Shown: positions 8,706-15,157 of the stretch, in pieces
Position numbering within the stretch: position 1 is the first letter of the stretch
Layout: every line of letters starts with the position of its first letter
Assembly: GCA_021823305.1 (NCBI GenBank)
Contig: JAKAOE010000001.1
Coordinates: forward strand, 1-15,157
Direction of reading: 5' to 3'
Source of the DNA: Acidobacteriota bacterium
GTDB lineage: Bacteria > Acidobacteriota > Terriglobia > Terriglobales > SCQP01
DNA length: 15,157 nucleotides
Program-made: the position numbers and the translations under genes
Notes under the pieces: model-generated
Databases searched by the model: none
The model's input: only the letters and a program-made list of their open reading frames with translations
What the model was told of the DNA's origin: nothing

Positions 8706-8936
8706 ATGCCTGCCACGCTTCGCCTTCAGTACTACCGCAGCGCCATCGGCCGCTCCTGGCGGCAGAAGGCCATCATCCGCGGCCTCGGCTTCACCAAACT
8801 GCAGCAGGTCGTGGTCCGCCCCGATAATCCCGGCTTCCGCGGCATGGTGGCCAAAGTCCCCCACCTCGTCCGCATCCTCGACGCCGCCCCCGCCGCCCCG
8901 GCTGCGAAAGCCCAGAAAGCGAAGTCCCGCGCATGA
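8706..8936 (+). CDS. rpmD: 50S ribosomal protein L30
   Basis: L30 is a small large-subunit protein that is absent from some lineages, so its presence is informative. The core, about residues 4-58, reads LRLQYYRSAIGRSWRQKAI then IRGLGFTKLQQVVVRPDNPG and MVAKVPHLVRIL, the standard L30 fold sequence. The product has 76 residues against ~58-60; the rest (DAAPAAPAAKAQKAKSRA) is an Ala/Pro/Lys tail. GAGGAG at 8690-8695, at the end of rpsE, is 10 bases before the ATG. The TGA stop overlaps rplO by ATGA. Position between rpsE and rplO is canonical. Confidence 0.96.
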   Translation: MPATLRLQYYRSAIGRSWRQKAIIRGLGFTKLQQVVVRPDNPGFRGMVAKVPHLVRILDAAPAAPAAKAQKAKSRA

Positions 8937-9373
8937 ACCTCAGCCACATCCGTAAACCCAAGGGCGCCACCCATCCCCGCAAGCGCGTCGGCCGCGGCAT
9001 GGGTTCCGGCCACGGCAAAACCGCCACCCGCGGCCACAAGGGCCAGCGCTCCCGCTCCGGCCACCGCCTGCTGCGCGGCTTTGAGGGCGGTCAGATGCCG
9101 CTCCATCGCCGCCTCCCCAAGCGCGGCTTCACCAATATCTTCAAGAAGCGCTTCGCCTGCCTCAACCTCGACCAGCTCGCCTCCCTCGGCGTGCCTGCCG
9201 TCTCCCCTCAGCTCCTGCTCGAGCGCCGCCTCATCCGCCACCTCTACGACGGGGTTAAAATTCTAGGGCGGGGCGAGTTGTCCGCTCCGCTGCATGTCGC
9301 CGCCCACGCCTTTACCGCCTCCGCCAAGGCCAAGATCGAGGCCGCCGGCGGCAAAGCCGAGGTGCTCGCCTGA
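8933..9373 (+). CDS. rplO: 50S ribosomal protein L15
   Basis: L15 is a late-assembly large-subunit protein with a long basic arm. The 146-residue product has the family arm KRVGRGMGSGHGKTATRGHKG (about residues 18-38, Gly/Arg/Lys-rich), FEGGQMPLHRRLPKRGF, and a C-terminal domain with YDGVKILGRGEL and the hydrophobic AHAFTASAKAKIEAAGG close. It overlaps rpmD by 4 bases, and its own Shine-Dalgarno is weak. Around 9251-9270 the codons change briefly to GGG GTT AAA ATT CTA GGG CGG, an AT-richer patch in a gene otherwise built of C-ending codons; it encodes the conserved VKILG strand and has no paired -35 element. Confidence 0.97.
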   Translation: MNLSHIRKPKGATHPRKRVGRGMGSGHGKTATRGHKGQRSRSGHRLLRGFEGGQMPLHRRLPKRGFTNIFKKRFACLNLDQLASLGVPAVSPQLLLERRLIRHLYDGVKILGRGELSAPLHVAAHAFTASAKAKIEAAGGKAEVLA

Positions 9374-9404
9374 GTCTGTAACCTGAGCCTGCACGGCCGC
9401 TGCT

Positions 9405-10817
<1,413 letters not shown>

Positions 10818-10827
10818 CCCCCAGATC

Positions 10828-11550
10828 ATGAACCAGGCTCAATCCGCGCCGTCCCCGCGGTTGCTCCCCCCCATCCTGCTGCTAGGCGTACCCGGCGCCG
10901 GCAAAGGCACCCAGGCCAAACGTCTGGCCCAGCGCTATCGCATCCCCCATCTCTCCACCGGCGACATCTTCCGCGAGATGGCCCACTCCGAGTCCGAGCT
11001 CGGCAAACGTGTCTGGAACGACATGCGCCAGGGCAACCTCATCTCCGATGACGTGGTCTGCCAGGTGGTGGTCGAGCGCCTCGACCGCGACGACTGCCGT
11101 GGCGGCTACATCCTGGACGGGTTTCCCCGCACCCTCCCGCAGGCCGTCTGGCTCATGGATTTTCTGGAAAGCGGCCCCCGGACCGCCGTCCGCGTGATTG
11201 TGATTTACCTGACGGTGGGCTATAATGACCTCTACCGCCGTCTGCTGGGCCGGCGGAGCTGTCCGACGTGTGGCCGTATCTACAATGATTTCACCCAGCC
11301 TCCCCGCCAAGCGGGCGTCTGCGATCTCGATCAGTCGCCGCTGGTGCAGCGCAAGGACGACGACCCCGCCGTCATTCGCGAGCGCCTCAGCGCCTACGAG
11401 CAGCAAACCCTGCCCTTGGTGGAATTTTTTCGTGGCCGCGGCAGCCTGCTGGAATTGAGCGGCGCCGAAGCCGTGGACCGTGTGACTGAAAGACTCTTCG
11501 CCGCCATCGAACAGGCGGCGCTGGAGCCGCCGCCGGCGGGGGCCGCATGA
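10828..11550 (+). CDS. adk: Adenylate kinase (zinc-type lid)
   Basis: Adenylate kinase interconverts ATP + AMP and 2 ADP in the cytoplasm. From the ATG at 10828 the product has 240 residues. The P-loop GVPGAGKGT is at 20-28, STGD at 43-46, and the AMP-site DGFPR at 97-101. The lid carries CPTCGRIYN with Cys145 and Cys148, then Cys165 and Asp168, matching a Cys3-Asp zinc site, and the KDDDPAVIRERL segment follows. The ~15 residues before ILLLG are extra; a TTG at 10861 (229 residues) is an alternative start, and neither start has a good Shine-Dalgarno. Coupling to secY, 10 bases upstream, is likely. Codons are less C-biased than in the ribosomal genes, and a promoter-like sequence lies inside (11198-11226). 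Confidence 0.95.
   Translation: MNQAQSAPSPRLLPPILLLGVPGAGKGTQAKRLAQRYRIPHLSTGDIFREMAHSESELGKRVWNDMRQGNLISDDVVCQVVVERLDRDDCRGGYILDGFPRTLPQAVWLMDFLESGPRTAVRVIVIYLTVGYNDLYRRLLGRRSCPTCGRIYNDFTQPPRQAGVCDLDQSPLVQRKDDDPAVIRERLSAYEQQTLPLVEFFRGRGSLLELSGAEAVDRVTERLFAAIEQAALEPPPAGAA
11198..11226 (+). promoter_or_regulatory. Candidate sigma70-type promoter inside adk
   Basis: The sequence reads TTGTGA (11198-11203; 4 of 6 match to TTGACA), a 17-base spacer, then TATAAT (11221-11226; 6 of 6). The expected start point is near 11233. It stands in an AT-richer patch of a very GC-rich locus and is about 320 bases before map, so a transcript would cover map, infA, rpmJ, rpsM, rpsK, rpsD and rpoA. The bases also encode Adk residues VIVIYLTVGYN, so coincidence is possible. 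No other hexamer pair this close to consensus with good spacing was found in the window by eye. Function is inferred only. Confidence 0.5.
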
Positions 11551-12305
11551 TCGCCCGCCGTTCGCCTGAGGAGTTGCAGAAGATGCGCCGCTCCGGGCTG
11601 GTGGTGCACGAGGTGCTGCGTCGGGCCGCCGCTGCGGTGCGCCCCGGCGTGACCACGTGGGAGCTGGAGGAGGTCGCCGATGCGGCCATCCGCGAGCTCC
11701 ACGCGACGTCCGCATTTCGCGGCTATCGCGGGTTCCCTTGTGTGTTGTGCGTGTCGGTGAATGAGCAGGTGATTCACGGCATCCCCAGCCGCAAGCGGGT
11801 GTTGCGCGCGGGCGAGATCGTCTCGCTCGATTGCGGCGTCGTCGTGGACGGCTACTACGCCGACCATGCGGTGACCGTGATGGTGGGTACGCCGGAGCAG
11901 GTCCCGGCTCCCGTCCGCAAGCTGGTCGAAGTCACCGAGCAGGCGCTGGCCGACGCCATCGCCCAGGCTCGGGTCGGCGCCCACTTGGGAGACATCTCCC
12001 GGGCGGTGCAGGATCGCGCCGAACAGGCCGGCTTCAGCGTGGTGCGCGAGTTCGTGGGTCACGGTATCGGGACCCATCTTCACGAGGACCCGCAGGTGCC
12101 CAACTACGGCGCCGCGGGTACCGGCCCCAAGCTGCGGGCCGGCATGGTGCTCGCCATCGAGCCCATGCTCAATCAGGGCGCCCCCGGCGTCCATGTTCTG
12201 CCCGATGGGTGGACCGCGGTGACCAGCGACGGCGCCGCCTCCGCCCACTTCGAGCATACGGTTGCGGTCACCGCCGAGGGGCCCTGGGTCCTGACCCGCC
12301 CCTAG
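11547..12305 (+). CDS. map: Methionine aminopeptidase, type I
   Basis: This dinuclear-metal enzyme removes the initiator methionine from new proteins at the ribosome. The 252-residue product (E. coli 264) lacks any N-terminal zinc-finger extension and so is the short type Ia form. All ligands are visible: Asp95 and Asp106 ([16 protein letters not shown]), His172 ([12 protein letters not shown]), Glu205 (AIEPML) and Glu236 (HFEHTVAV). His77 (VIHGIP) and His179 are the substrate-binding histidines. The start overlaps the adk stop as ATGA. Codons use GTG, GCG, CGG and TTG more than the ribosomal neighbours. Its substrates include the ribosomal proteins encoded alongside, which fits the grouping. 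Confidence 0.97.
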   Translation: MIARRSPEELQKMRRSGLVVHEVLRRAAAAVRPGVTTWELEEVADAAIRELHATSAFRGYRGFPCVLCVSVNEQVIHGIPSRKRVLRAGEIVSLDCGVVVDGYYADHAVTVMVGTPEQVPAPVRKLVEVTEQALADAIAQARVGAHLGDISRAVQDRAEQAGFSVVREFVGHGIGTHLHEDPQVPNYGAAGTGPKLRAGMVLAIEPMLNQGAPGVHVLPDGWTAVTSDGAASAHFEHTVAVTAEGPWVLTRP

Positions 12306-12324
12306 CGCGCCGCCAGCGAGGAGA

Positions 12325-12543
12325 ATGAGCAAAGAAGACGCGATTGAAATGATGGGCACGGTGGTCGAACCCCTGCCCAATGGCATGTTCCGGGTGGAGC
12401 TGGAAAGTAAGCACCAGGTCCTGGTTCACATCAGCGGCAAGATCCGCAAGAACTACATCCGCATCCTCCCCGGAGACCGCGTCGCCGTCGAGCTTTCTCC
12501 CTACGACCTCACCCGCGGCCGCATCGTCTACCGTTATAAGTGA
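12325..12543 (+). CDS. infA: Translation initiation factor IF-1
   Basis: IF-1 is an OB-fold protein that occupies the 30S A site during initiation. The 72-residue length is exact. It begins [20 protein letters not shown] and has [20 protein letters not shown] and [18 protein letters not shown], all near-invariant wording, which fixes the ATG at 12325. The Shine-Dalgarno GAGGAG at 12318-12323 ends one base before the ATG, unusually close; pairing through GAGG alone would leave 3 bases. It lies 19 bases after map and 13 before rpmJ. Some bacteria have a second infA elsewhere. Confidence 0.98.
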   Translation: MSKEDAIEMMGTVVEPLPNGMFRVELESKHQVLVHISGKIRKNYIRILPGDRVAVELSPYDLTRGRIVYRYK

Positions 12544-12556
12544 GCAGGAGCCGCCC

Positions 12557-12670
12557 ATGAAAGTCCGCGCCTCGGTCAAGAAAATTTGCGACAAATGCAC
12601 CATCGTCCACCGCAAGGGCGTTGTCCGCGTCCTCTGCGAAAATCCCAAGCACAAGCAGCGCCAAGGCTGA
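12557..12670 (+). CDS. rpmJ: 50S ribosomal protein L36, zinc form
   Basis: L36 is the smallest large-subunit protein, binding 23S rRNA near L16. This 37-codon gene reads [14 protein letters not shown], then [20 protein letters not shown]. The zinc ligands Cys11, Cys14, Cys27 and His32 are all present, so it is the zinc-binding form; the zinc-free paralogue of other bacteria is not in this window. CAGGAG at 12545-12550 lies 6 bases before the ATG, and the TGA stop is 14 bases before rpsM. Length and sequence are exact for the family. Confidence 0.98.
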   Translation: MKVRASVKKICDKCTIVHRKGVVRVLCENPKHKQRQG

Positions 12671-12684
12671 TCGCGAGGTAACCC

Positions 12685-13071
12685 ATGGCACGCATCGCCG
12701 GTGTGGATCTCCCCCGTCATAAACACGCGGAAATCGCCCTTACCTACATCTATGGCATCGGTCGCGCCCGCGCCCTCAATATCCTCGCCCAGGCCGGCAT
12801 CGCGCCCGGCCGCCAGATCGACGAGCTCAGCGAGGAAGAAGTCAACCATATCCGCCAGGTGATCGAGGCCGAGGGCAGCGTCGAGGGCGATCTGCGCAAG
12901 ACGATCGCCATGAACGTCAAGCGCCTGATCGAGATCGGCTCCTACCGCGGTCTCCGCCACCGCCGCAGCCTGCCCACCCGCGGCCAGCGCACGCACACCA
13001 ACGCGCGCACCCGCAAGGGGCCGCGCCGCGGCACCGTCGCCAACAAGAAAAAGGCCTCCGCCAAGACCTAA
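12685..13071 (+). CDS. rpsM: 30S ribosomal protein S13
   Basis: S13 sits at the top of the 30S head, bridges to L5 and contacts P-site tRNA. The 128-residue product (E. coli 118) begins [20 protein letters not shown], has [19 protein letters not shown] (helix-hairpin-helix-like), EVNHIRQVI and the basic arm [19 protein letters not shown], then [21 protein letters not shown]. The lysine-rich tail accounts for the extra length. GAGGT at 12675-12679 is 5 bases before the ATG. In E. coli S4 represses the alpha operon at a pseudoknot before rpsM; the 14-base gap here leaves no room for one outside the rpmJ coding sequence. Confidence 0.98.
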   Translation: MARIAGVDLPRHKHAEIALTYIYGIGRARALNILAQAGIAPGRQIDELSEEEVNHIRQVIEAEGSVEGDLRKTIAMNVKRLIEIGSYRGLRHRRSLPTRGQRTHTNARTRKGPRRGTVANKKKASAKT

Positions 13072-13092
13072 TCCCCGGGAAAGCTCTCACTC

Positions 13093-13536
13093 ATGGCTAA
13101 AGCAACCTCCAAAGCGGCCGCCGCCGCCCCCGCCAAGCCGGCCGGCAAGCCCGCCAAGAAGAAGTCCTTCAAGAAGCGCGAGAAGAAGAACGTGCCCCTG
13201 GGCGTGGCCCACATCCAGGCCACCTTCAACAACACCCTGGTCACCATCGCCGGCCCCGACGGCCGCGTCCTCTCCTGGTCCAGCGCCGGCTCGCTCGGCT
13301 TCCGCGGCTCGCGCAAGGGTACGCCCTTCGCCGCCGGCCAGGCCGCCTTGCGCGCCGCCTCCGGCGCCCGCGACCAGGGCATGCGCGCCGTCGACGTCCG
13401 CGTCACCGGCCCCGGCTCCGGCCGCGAAACCGCCATCCGCTCCCTGGCCACCGCCGGCCTGGAAGTCCGGTCCATCAAGGACGTCACCCCCATTCCCCAC
13501 AACGGCTGCCGCCCCGCCAAGCGCCGCCGCGTCTGA
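13093..13536 (+). CDS. rpsK: 30S ribosomal protein S11 with basic N-terminal extension
   Basis: S11 lies in the platform and helps shape the E-site mRNA path. The product has 147 residues against ~129. The first ~34 are a low-complexity arm of Ala, Lys and Pro ([18 protein letters not shown] and on). The core is canonical: [59 protein letters not shown] and [19 protein letters not shown] modest GGGAAAG at 13078-13084 precedes the ATG by 8 bases. No methionine lies between the arm and the core, so a shorter start would need a non-ATG codon. Confidence 0.97.
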   Translation: MAKATSKAAAAAPAKPAGKPAKKKSFKKREKKNVPLGVAHIQATFNNTLVTIAGPDGRVLSWSSAGSLGFRGSRKGTPFAAGQAALRAASGARDQGMRAVDVRVTGPGSGRETAIRSLATAGLEVRSIKDVTPIPHNGCRPAKRRRV

Positions 13537-13547
13537 GCGAGAACCTC

Positions 13548-14177
13548 ATGGCTCGATACACTGGTCCCGTTTGCCGTCTTTGCCGCCGCGAGGGCATGAA
13601 GCTGTTCCTCAAAGGCGAGCGTTGCTTCAGCCCCAAGTGCTCGGTCGAAAAGCGCAACACCCCGCCCGGCCAGCATGGCGCCGCCCGCCGCCCCAAGATC
13701 GCCGGCTACGGCCTGCAGTTGCGCGAAAAGCAGAAGGCGCGCCGCATCTACGGCGTGCTCGAGCGCCAGTTCCGCGGCTACTTCGCCCGCGCCAGCCGCC
13801 AGACCGGCGTCACCGGCGAGCTGCTGCTGCGCCAGCTCGAGCTCCGCCTCGACACCGTCGCCCACCGCCTCGGCTTCGCCGCCTCCCGCGCCCAGGCCCG
13901 CCAGCTCGTCCGCCACGGCCACATCCGGGTCAACGGCCGCAAGGTCAACATCCCCAGTTTCCAGCTCAAGGTCGGCGACCTGGTGGCGGTGCGCGAAGCC
14001 AGCCGCCAGCTCGCCCCCATCGCCGCCGCCGCCGAGTTCCAGGGCCACGCCACCCTCGTCCCCTGGCTCGAACTGGATCGCGCCCTACTCCAGGGCCGCA
14101 TCCTCAGCCTGCCGCAGCGCGCCGACCTCAGCCTGCCGCTGCAGGAACAGATGATCGTCGAGCTCTACAGCAAATAA
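13548..14177 (+). CDS. rpsD: 30S ribosomal protein S4, cysteine (zinc) form
   Basis: S4 starts 30S assembly by binding the 5' domain of 16S rRNA; in E. coli it also represses the alpha operon. The 209-residue product opens [20 protein letters not shown] and has Cys9, Cys12, Cys26 and Cys31, the zinc-binding form as in Thermus rather than the cysteine-free E. coli form. [14 protein letters not shown] and [19 protein letters not shown] follow. The S4 RNA-binding domain (about residues 95-160) has [35 protein letters not shown] and the [12 protein letters not shown] strand. The ribosome-binding site is weak. A 50-base gap to rpoA follows, the longest in the window. Confidence 0.98.
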   Translation: MARYTGPVCRLCRREGMKLFLKGERCFSPKCSVEKRNTPPGQHGAARRPKIAGYGLQLREKQKARRIYGVLERQFRGYFARASRQTGVTGELLLRQLELRLDTVAHRLGFAASRAQARQLVRHGHIRVNGRKVNIPSFQLKVGDLVAVREASRQLAPIAAAAEFQGHATLVPWLELDRALLQGRILSLPQRADLSLPLQEQMIVELYSK

Positions 14178-14212
14178 CTCAGGTGCCCCCCATGCCGATC
14201 GCCCTGTCCGCC

Positions 14213-14218
14213 GAGGAG
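14213..14218 (+). promoter_or_regulatory. Shine-Dalgarno site deciding the rpoA start
   Basis: GAGGAG lies 9 bases before the ATG at 14228 and supports that start. An in-frame ATG at 14192 has its own weaker AGGTG at 14181-14185 and would add 12 residues ([12 protein letters not shown]). Family alignment from memory favours 14228, because alpha subunits of related bacteria start close to the WKGFQ block. Confidence 0.7.
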
Positions 14219-14227
14219 AAACCCACC

Positions 14228-15157
14228 ATGCTTTGGAAAGGCTTCCAGAAACCCAAGCGCCTGGCCGTCGACTCCGAAACCCTCACCGACCGCTACGGCA
14301 AGTTCACCGCCCAGCCGTTCGAGCGTGGTTTCGGCAACACCATTGGCAACGCCTTGCGCCGCGTCCTGCTCTCCTCCATCGAGGGCGGCGCCATCACCGC
14401 GGTGCGCATCGAGGGCGTGCTGCACGAGTTCCAATCCATCCCCGGCGTGGTCGAGGACGCCACCGACATCATCCTCAACCTCAAGCAGATCCCCTTCCGC
14501 ATGAGCGTGGACGGCCCCAAGCACATCTACCTCAAGGTGGATCGCCCCGGCCCCATCACCAGCGGCATGCTCGAAACCGACGGCGACGTCGAGGTGCTCG
14601 ACAAGGACATCCACATCGCCACCGTCAGCGAGGGCGGCGCGCTCGACATGGACCTCCGCCTCAAGATCGGCCGCGGCTACGTCTCCGCCGACCGCAACTA
14701 CGACGAGGACCTCGCCGTCGGCTTCATCCCCGTGGATAGCGTCCACTCCCCGGTGCGCAAGGTCAACTACAGCGTGGACGCCGCCCGCCTCGGCCAGACC
14801 ACCGACTACGACCGCCTGGTCATGGAGGTCTGGACCAACGGCGCCGTCAGCCCCACCGACGCCGTCGGCCTGGCCGCCAAGCTGCTCAAGGATCACATGA
14901 GCATCTTCGTCAACTTCGAGGAGATCCCCGAAGGCGGCGAGTTCATCGAAAGCCGCCAGCTCCAGCTGCGCAACGAAAACCTCAACCGCTCGGTCGAGGA
15001 GCTTGAGCTCTCCGTCCGCTCCTACAACTGCCTCAAGAACGCCAATATCCAGACCATTGGCGAGCTGATCCAGAAGAGCGAGAACGAAATGCTCAAGACC
15101 AAGAACTTCGGCCGCAAATCCCTCAACGAGATCAAAGAGATTCTCGCCACCATGGGG
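14228..15157 (+). CDS. rpoA: RNA polymerase alpha subunit (3' end outside window)
   Basis: Alpha dimerises to seed RNA polymerase assembly, and its C-terminal domain contacts UP elements and activators. The visible 310 residues begin [15 protein letters not shown]. The N-terminal domain has [18 protein letters not shown] (33-50), the dimer and beta-contact region, then [16 protein letters not shown]. The insert domain spans roughly 55-175 with [20 protein letters not shown]. After a linker, the C-terminal domain begins near residue 250, with [15 protein letters not shown] carrying Arg264, equivalent to the DNA-contacting Arg265 of E. coli, and ends in [18 protein letters not shown] at the edge. 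Probably fewer than ~40 residues are missing. rplQ would be expected next. Confidence 0.98.
   Translation, partial: MLWKGFQKPKRLAVDSETLTDRYGKFTAQPFERGFGNTIGNALRRVLLSSIEGGAITAVRIEGVLHEFQSIPGVVEDATDIILNLKQIPFRMSVDGPKHIYLKVDRPGPITSGMLETDGDVEVLDKDIHIATVSEGGALDMDLRLKIGRGYVSADRNYDEDLAVGFIPVDSVHSPVRKVNYSVDAARLGQTTDYDRLVMEVWTNGAVSPTDAVGLAAKLLKDHMSIFVNFEEIPEGGEFIESRQLQLRNENLNRSVEELELSVRSYNCLKNANIQTIGELIQKSENEMLKTKNFGRKSLNEIKEILATMG

Noticed and set aside
9251..9265. AT-rich patch in rplO with TAAAAT (9256-9261), considered as a promoter for secY.
   Set aside because: No recognisable -35 element at 15-19 bases spacing; the patch encodes the conserved VKILG strand of L15.
11425..11430. A run of six T within adk, considered as an intrinsic terminator.
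   Set aside because: No stable hairpin lies directly before it; the nearest small inverted repeat (GCGC-CTCA-GCGC) is over 30 bases upstream. It encodes conserved Phe-Phe after Glu.
12535..12540. TATAAG at the end of infA as a possible alpha-cluster promoter.
   Set aside because: No -35 match upstream in the GC-rich sequence, and the bases encode the conserved YRYK end of IF-1.

Overview
The window is one uninterrupted ribosomal-protein locus of a GC-rich bacterium (about 70% G+C by eye). Thirty-one genes, all on the + strand, run edge to edge in the classical str–S10–spc–alpha order: (tuf end) – rpsJ rplC rplD rplW rplB rpsS rplV rpsC rplP rpmC rpsQ – rplN rplX rplE rpsN rpsH rplF rplR rpsE rpmD rplO secY – adk map infA – rpmJ rpsM rpsK rpsD rpoA (cut by the right edge). 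The longest gap between genes is 50 bases. Five gene pairs share a 4-base ATGA overlap: rplD/rplW, rplP/rpmC, rplN/rplX, rpmD/rplO and adk/map. No stretch over 300 bases lacks a gene. No rRNA, tRNA, CRISPR array, insertion sequence or phage gene was seen.

Organism: the gene order with adk-map between secY and infA, the zinc-binding short S14, and the wording of SecY (GELGRRKITQYTRY, NMRKYGGFIPGIRPGK), Adk (CPTCGRIYN lid) and RpoA ([10 protein letters not shown]) recall Acidobacteriota, with some likeness to deltaproteobacterial lineages. This is recognition from memory, not a tree, so the phylum is tentative. The absence of an archaeal-type gene set and the presence of L36, IF-1 and a bacterial alpha subunit make it bacterial.

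Layout: 1-128 is the tail of EF-Tu, only 18 bases before rpsJ, so there is no room for an E. coli-type L4-responsive S10 leader. Positions 147-5371 hold the S10 cluster, 5374-10817 the spc cluster ending in secY, 10828-12305 the two enzymes adk and map, and 12325-15157 the infA/alpha cluster. Together these genes make ribosomal proteins, the elongation and initiation factors, the Sec translocon channel, N-terminal methionine removal, adenylate balance and the RNA polymerase assembly platform.

No undescribed system is visible; this is a conserved housekeeping region. The points worth a second look are: (1) a near-consensus sigma70-type promoter inside adk (TTGTGA, 17 bases, TATAAT at 11198-11226) that could drive map through rpoA; (2) a visible codon-choice shift in adk and map; (3) zinc-cysteine motifs intact in every family here that exists in cysteine and cysteine-free forms, including a C-terminal zinc ribbon in L24; (4) an S17 with an extra ~38-residue tail, and a wider pattern of Ala/Pro/Lys-rich tails on ribosomal proteins; (5) an enlarged loop between SecY TM9 and TM10.
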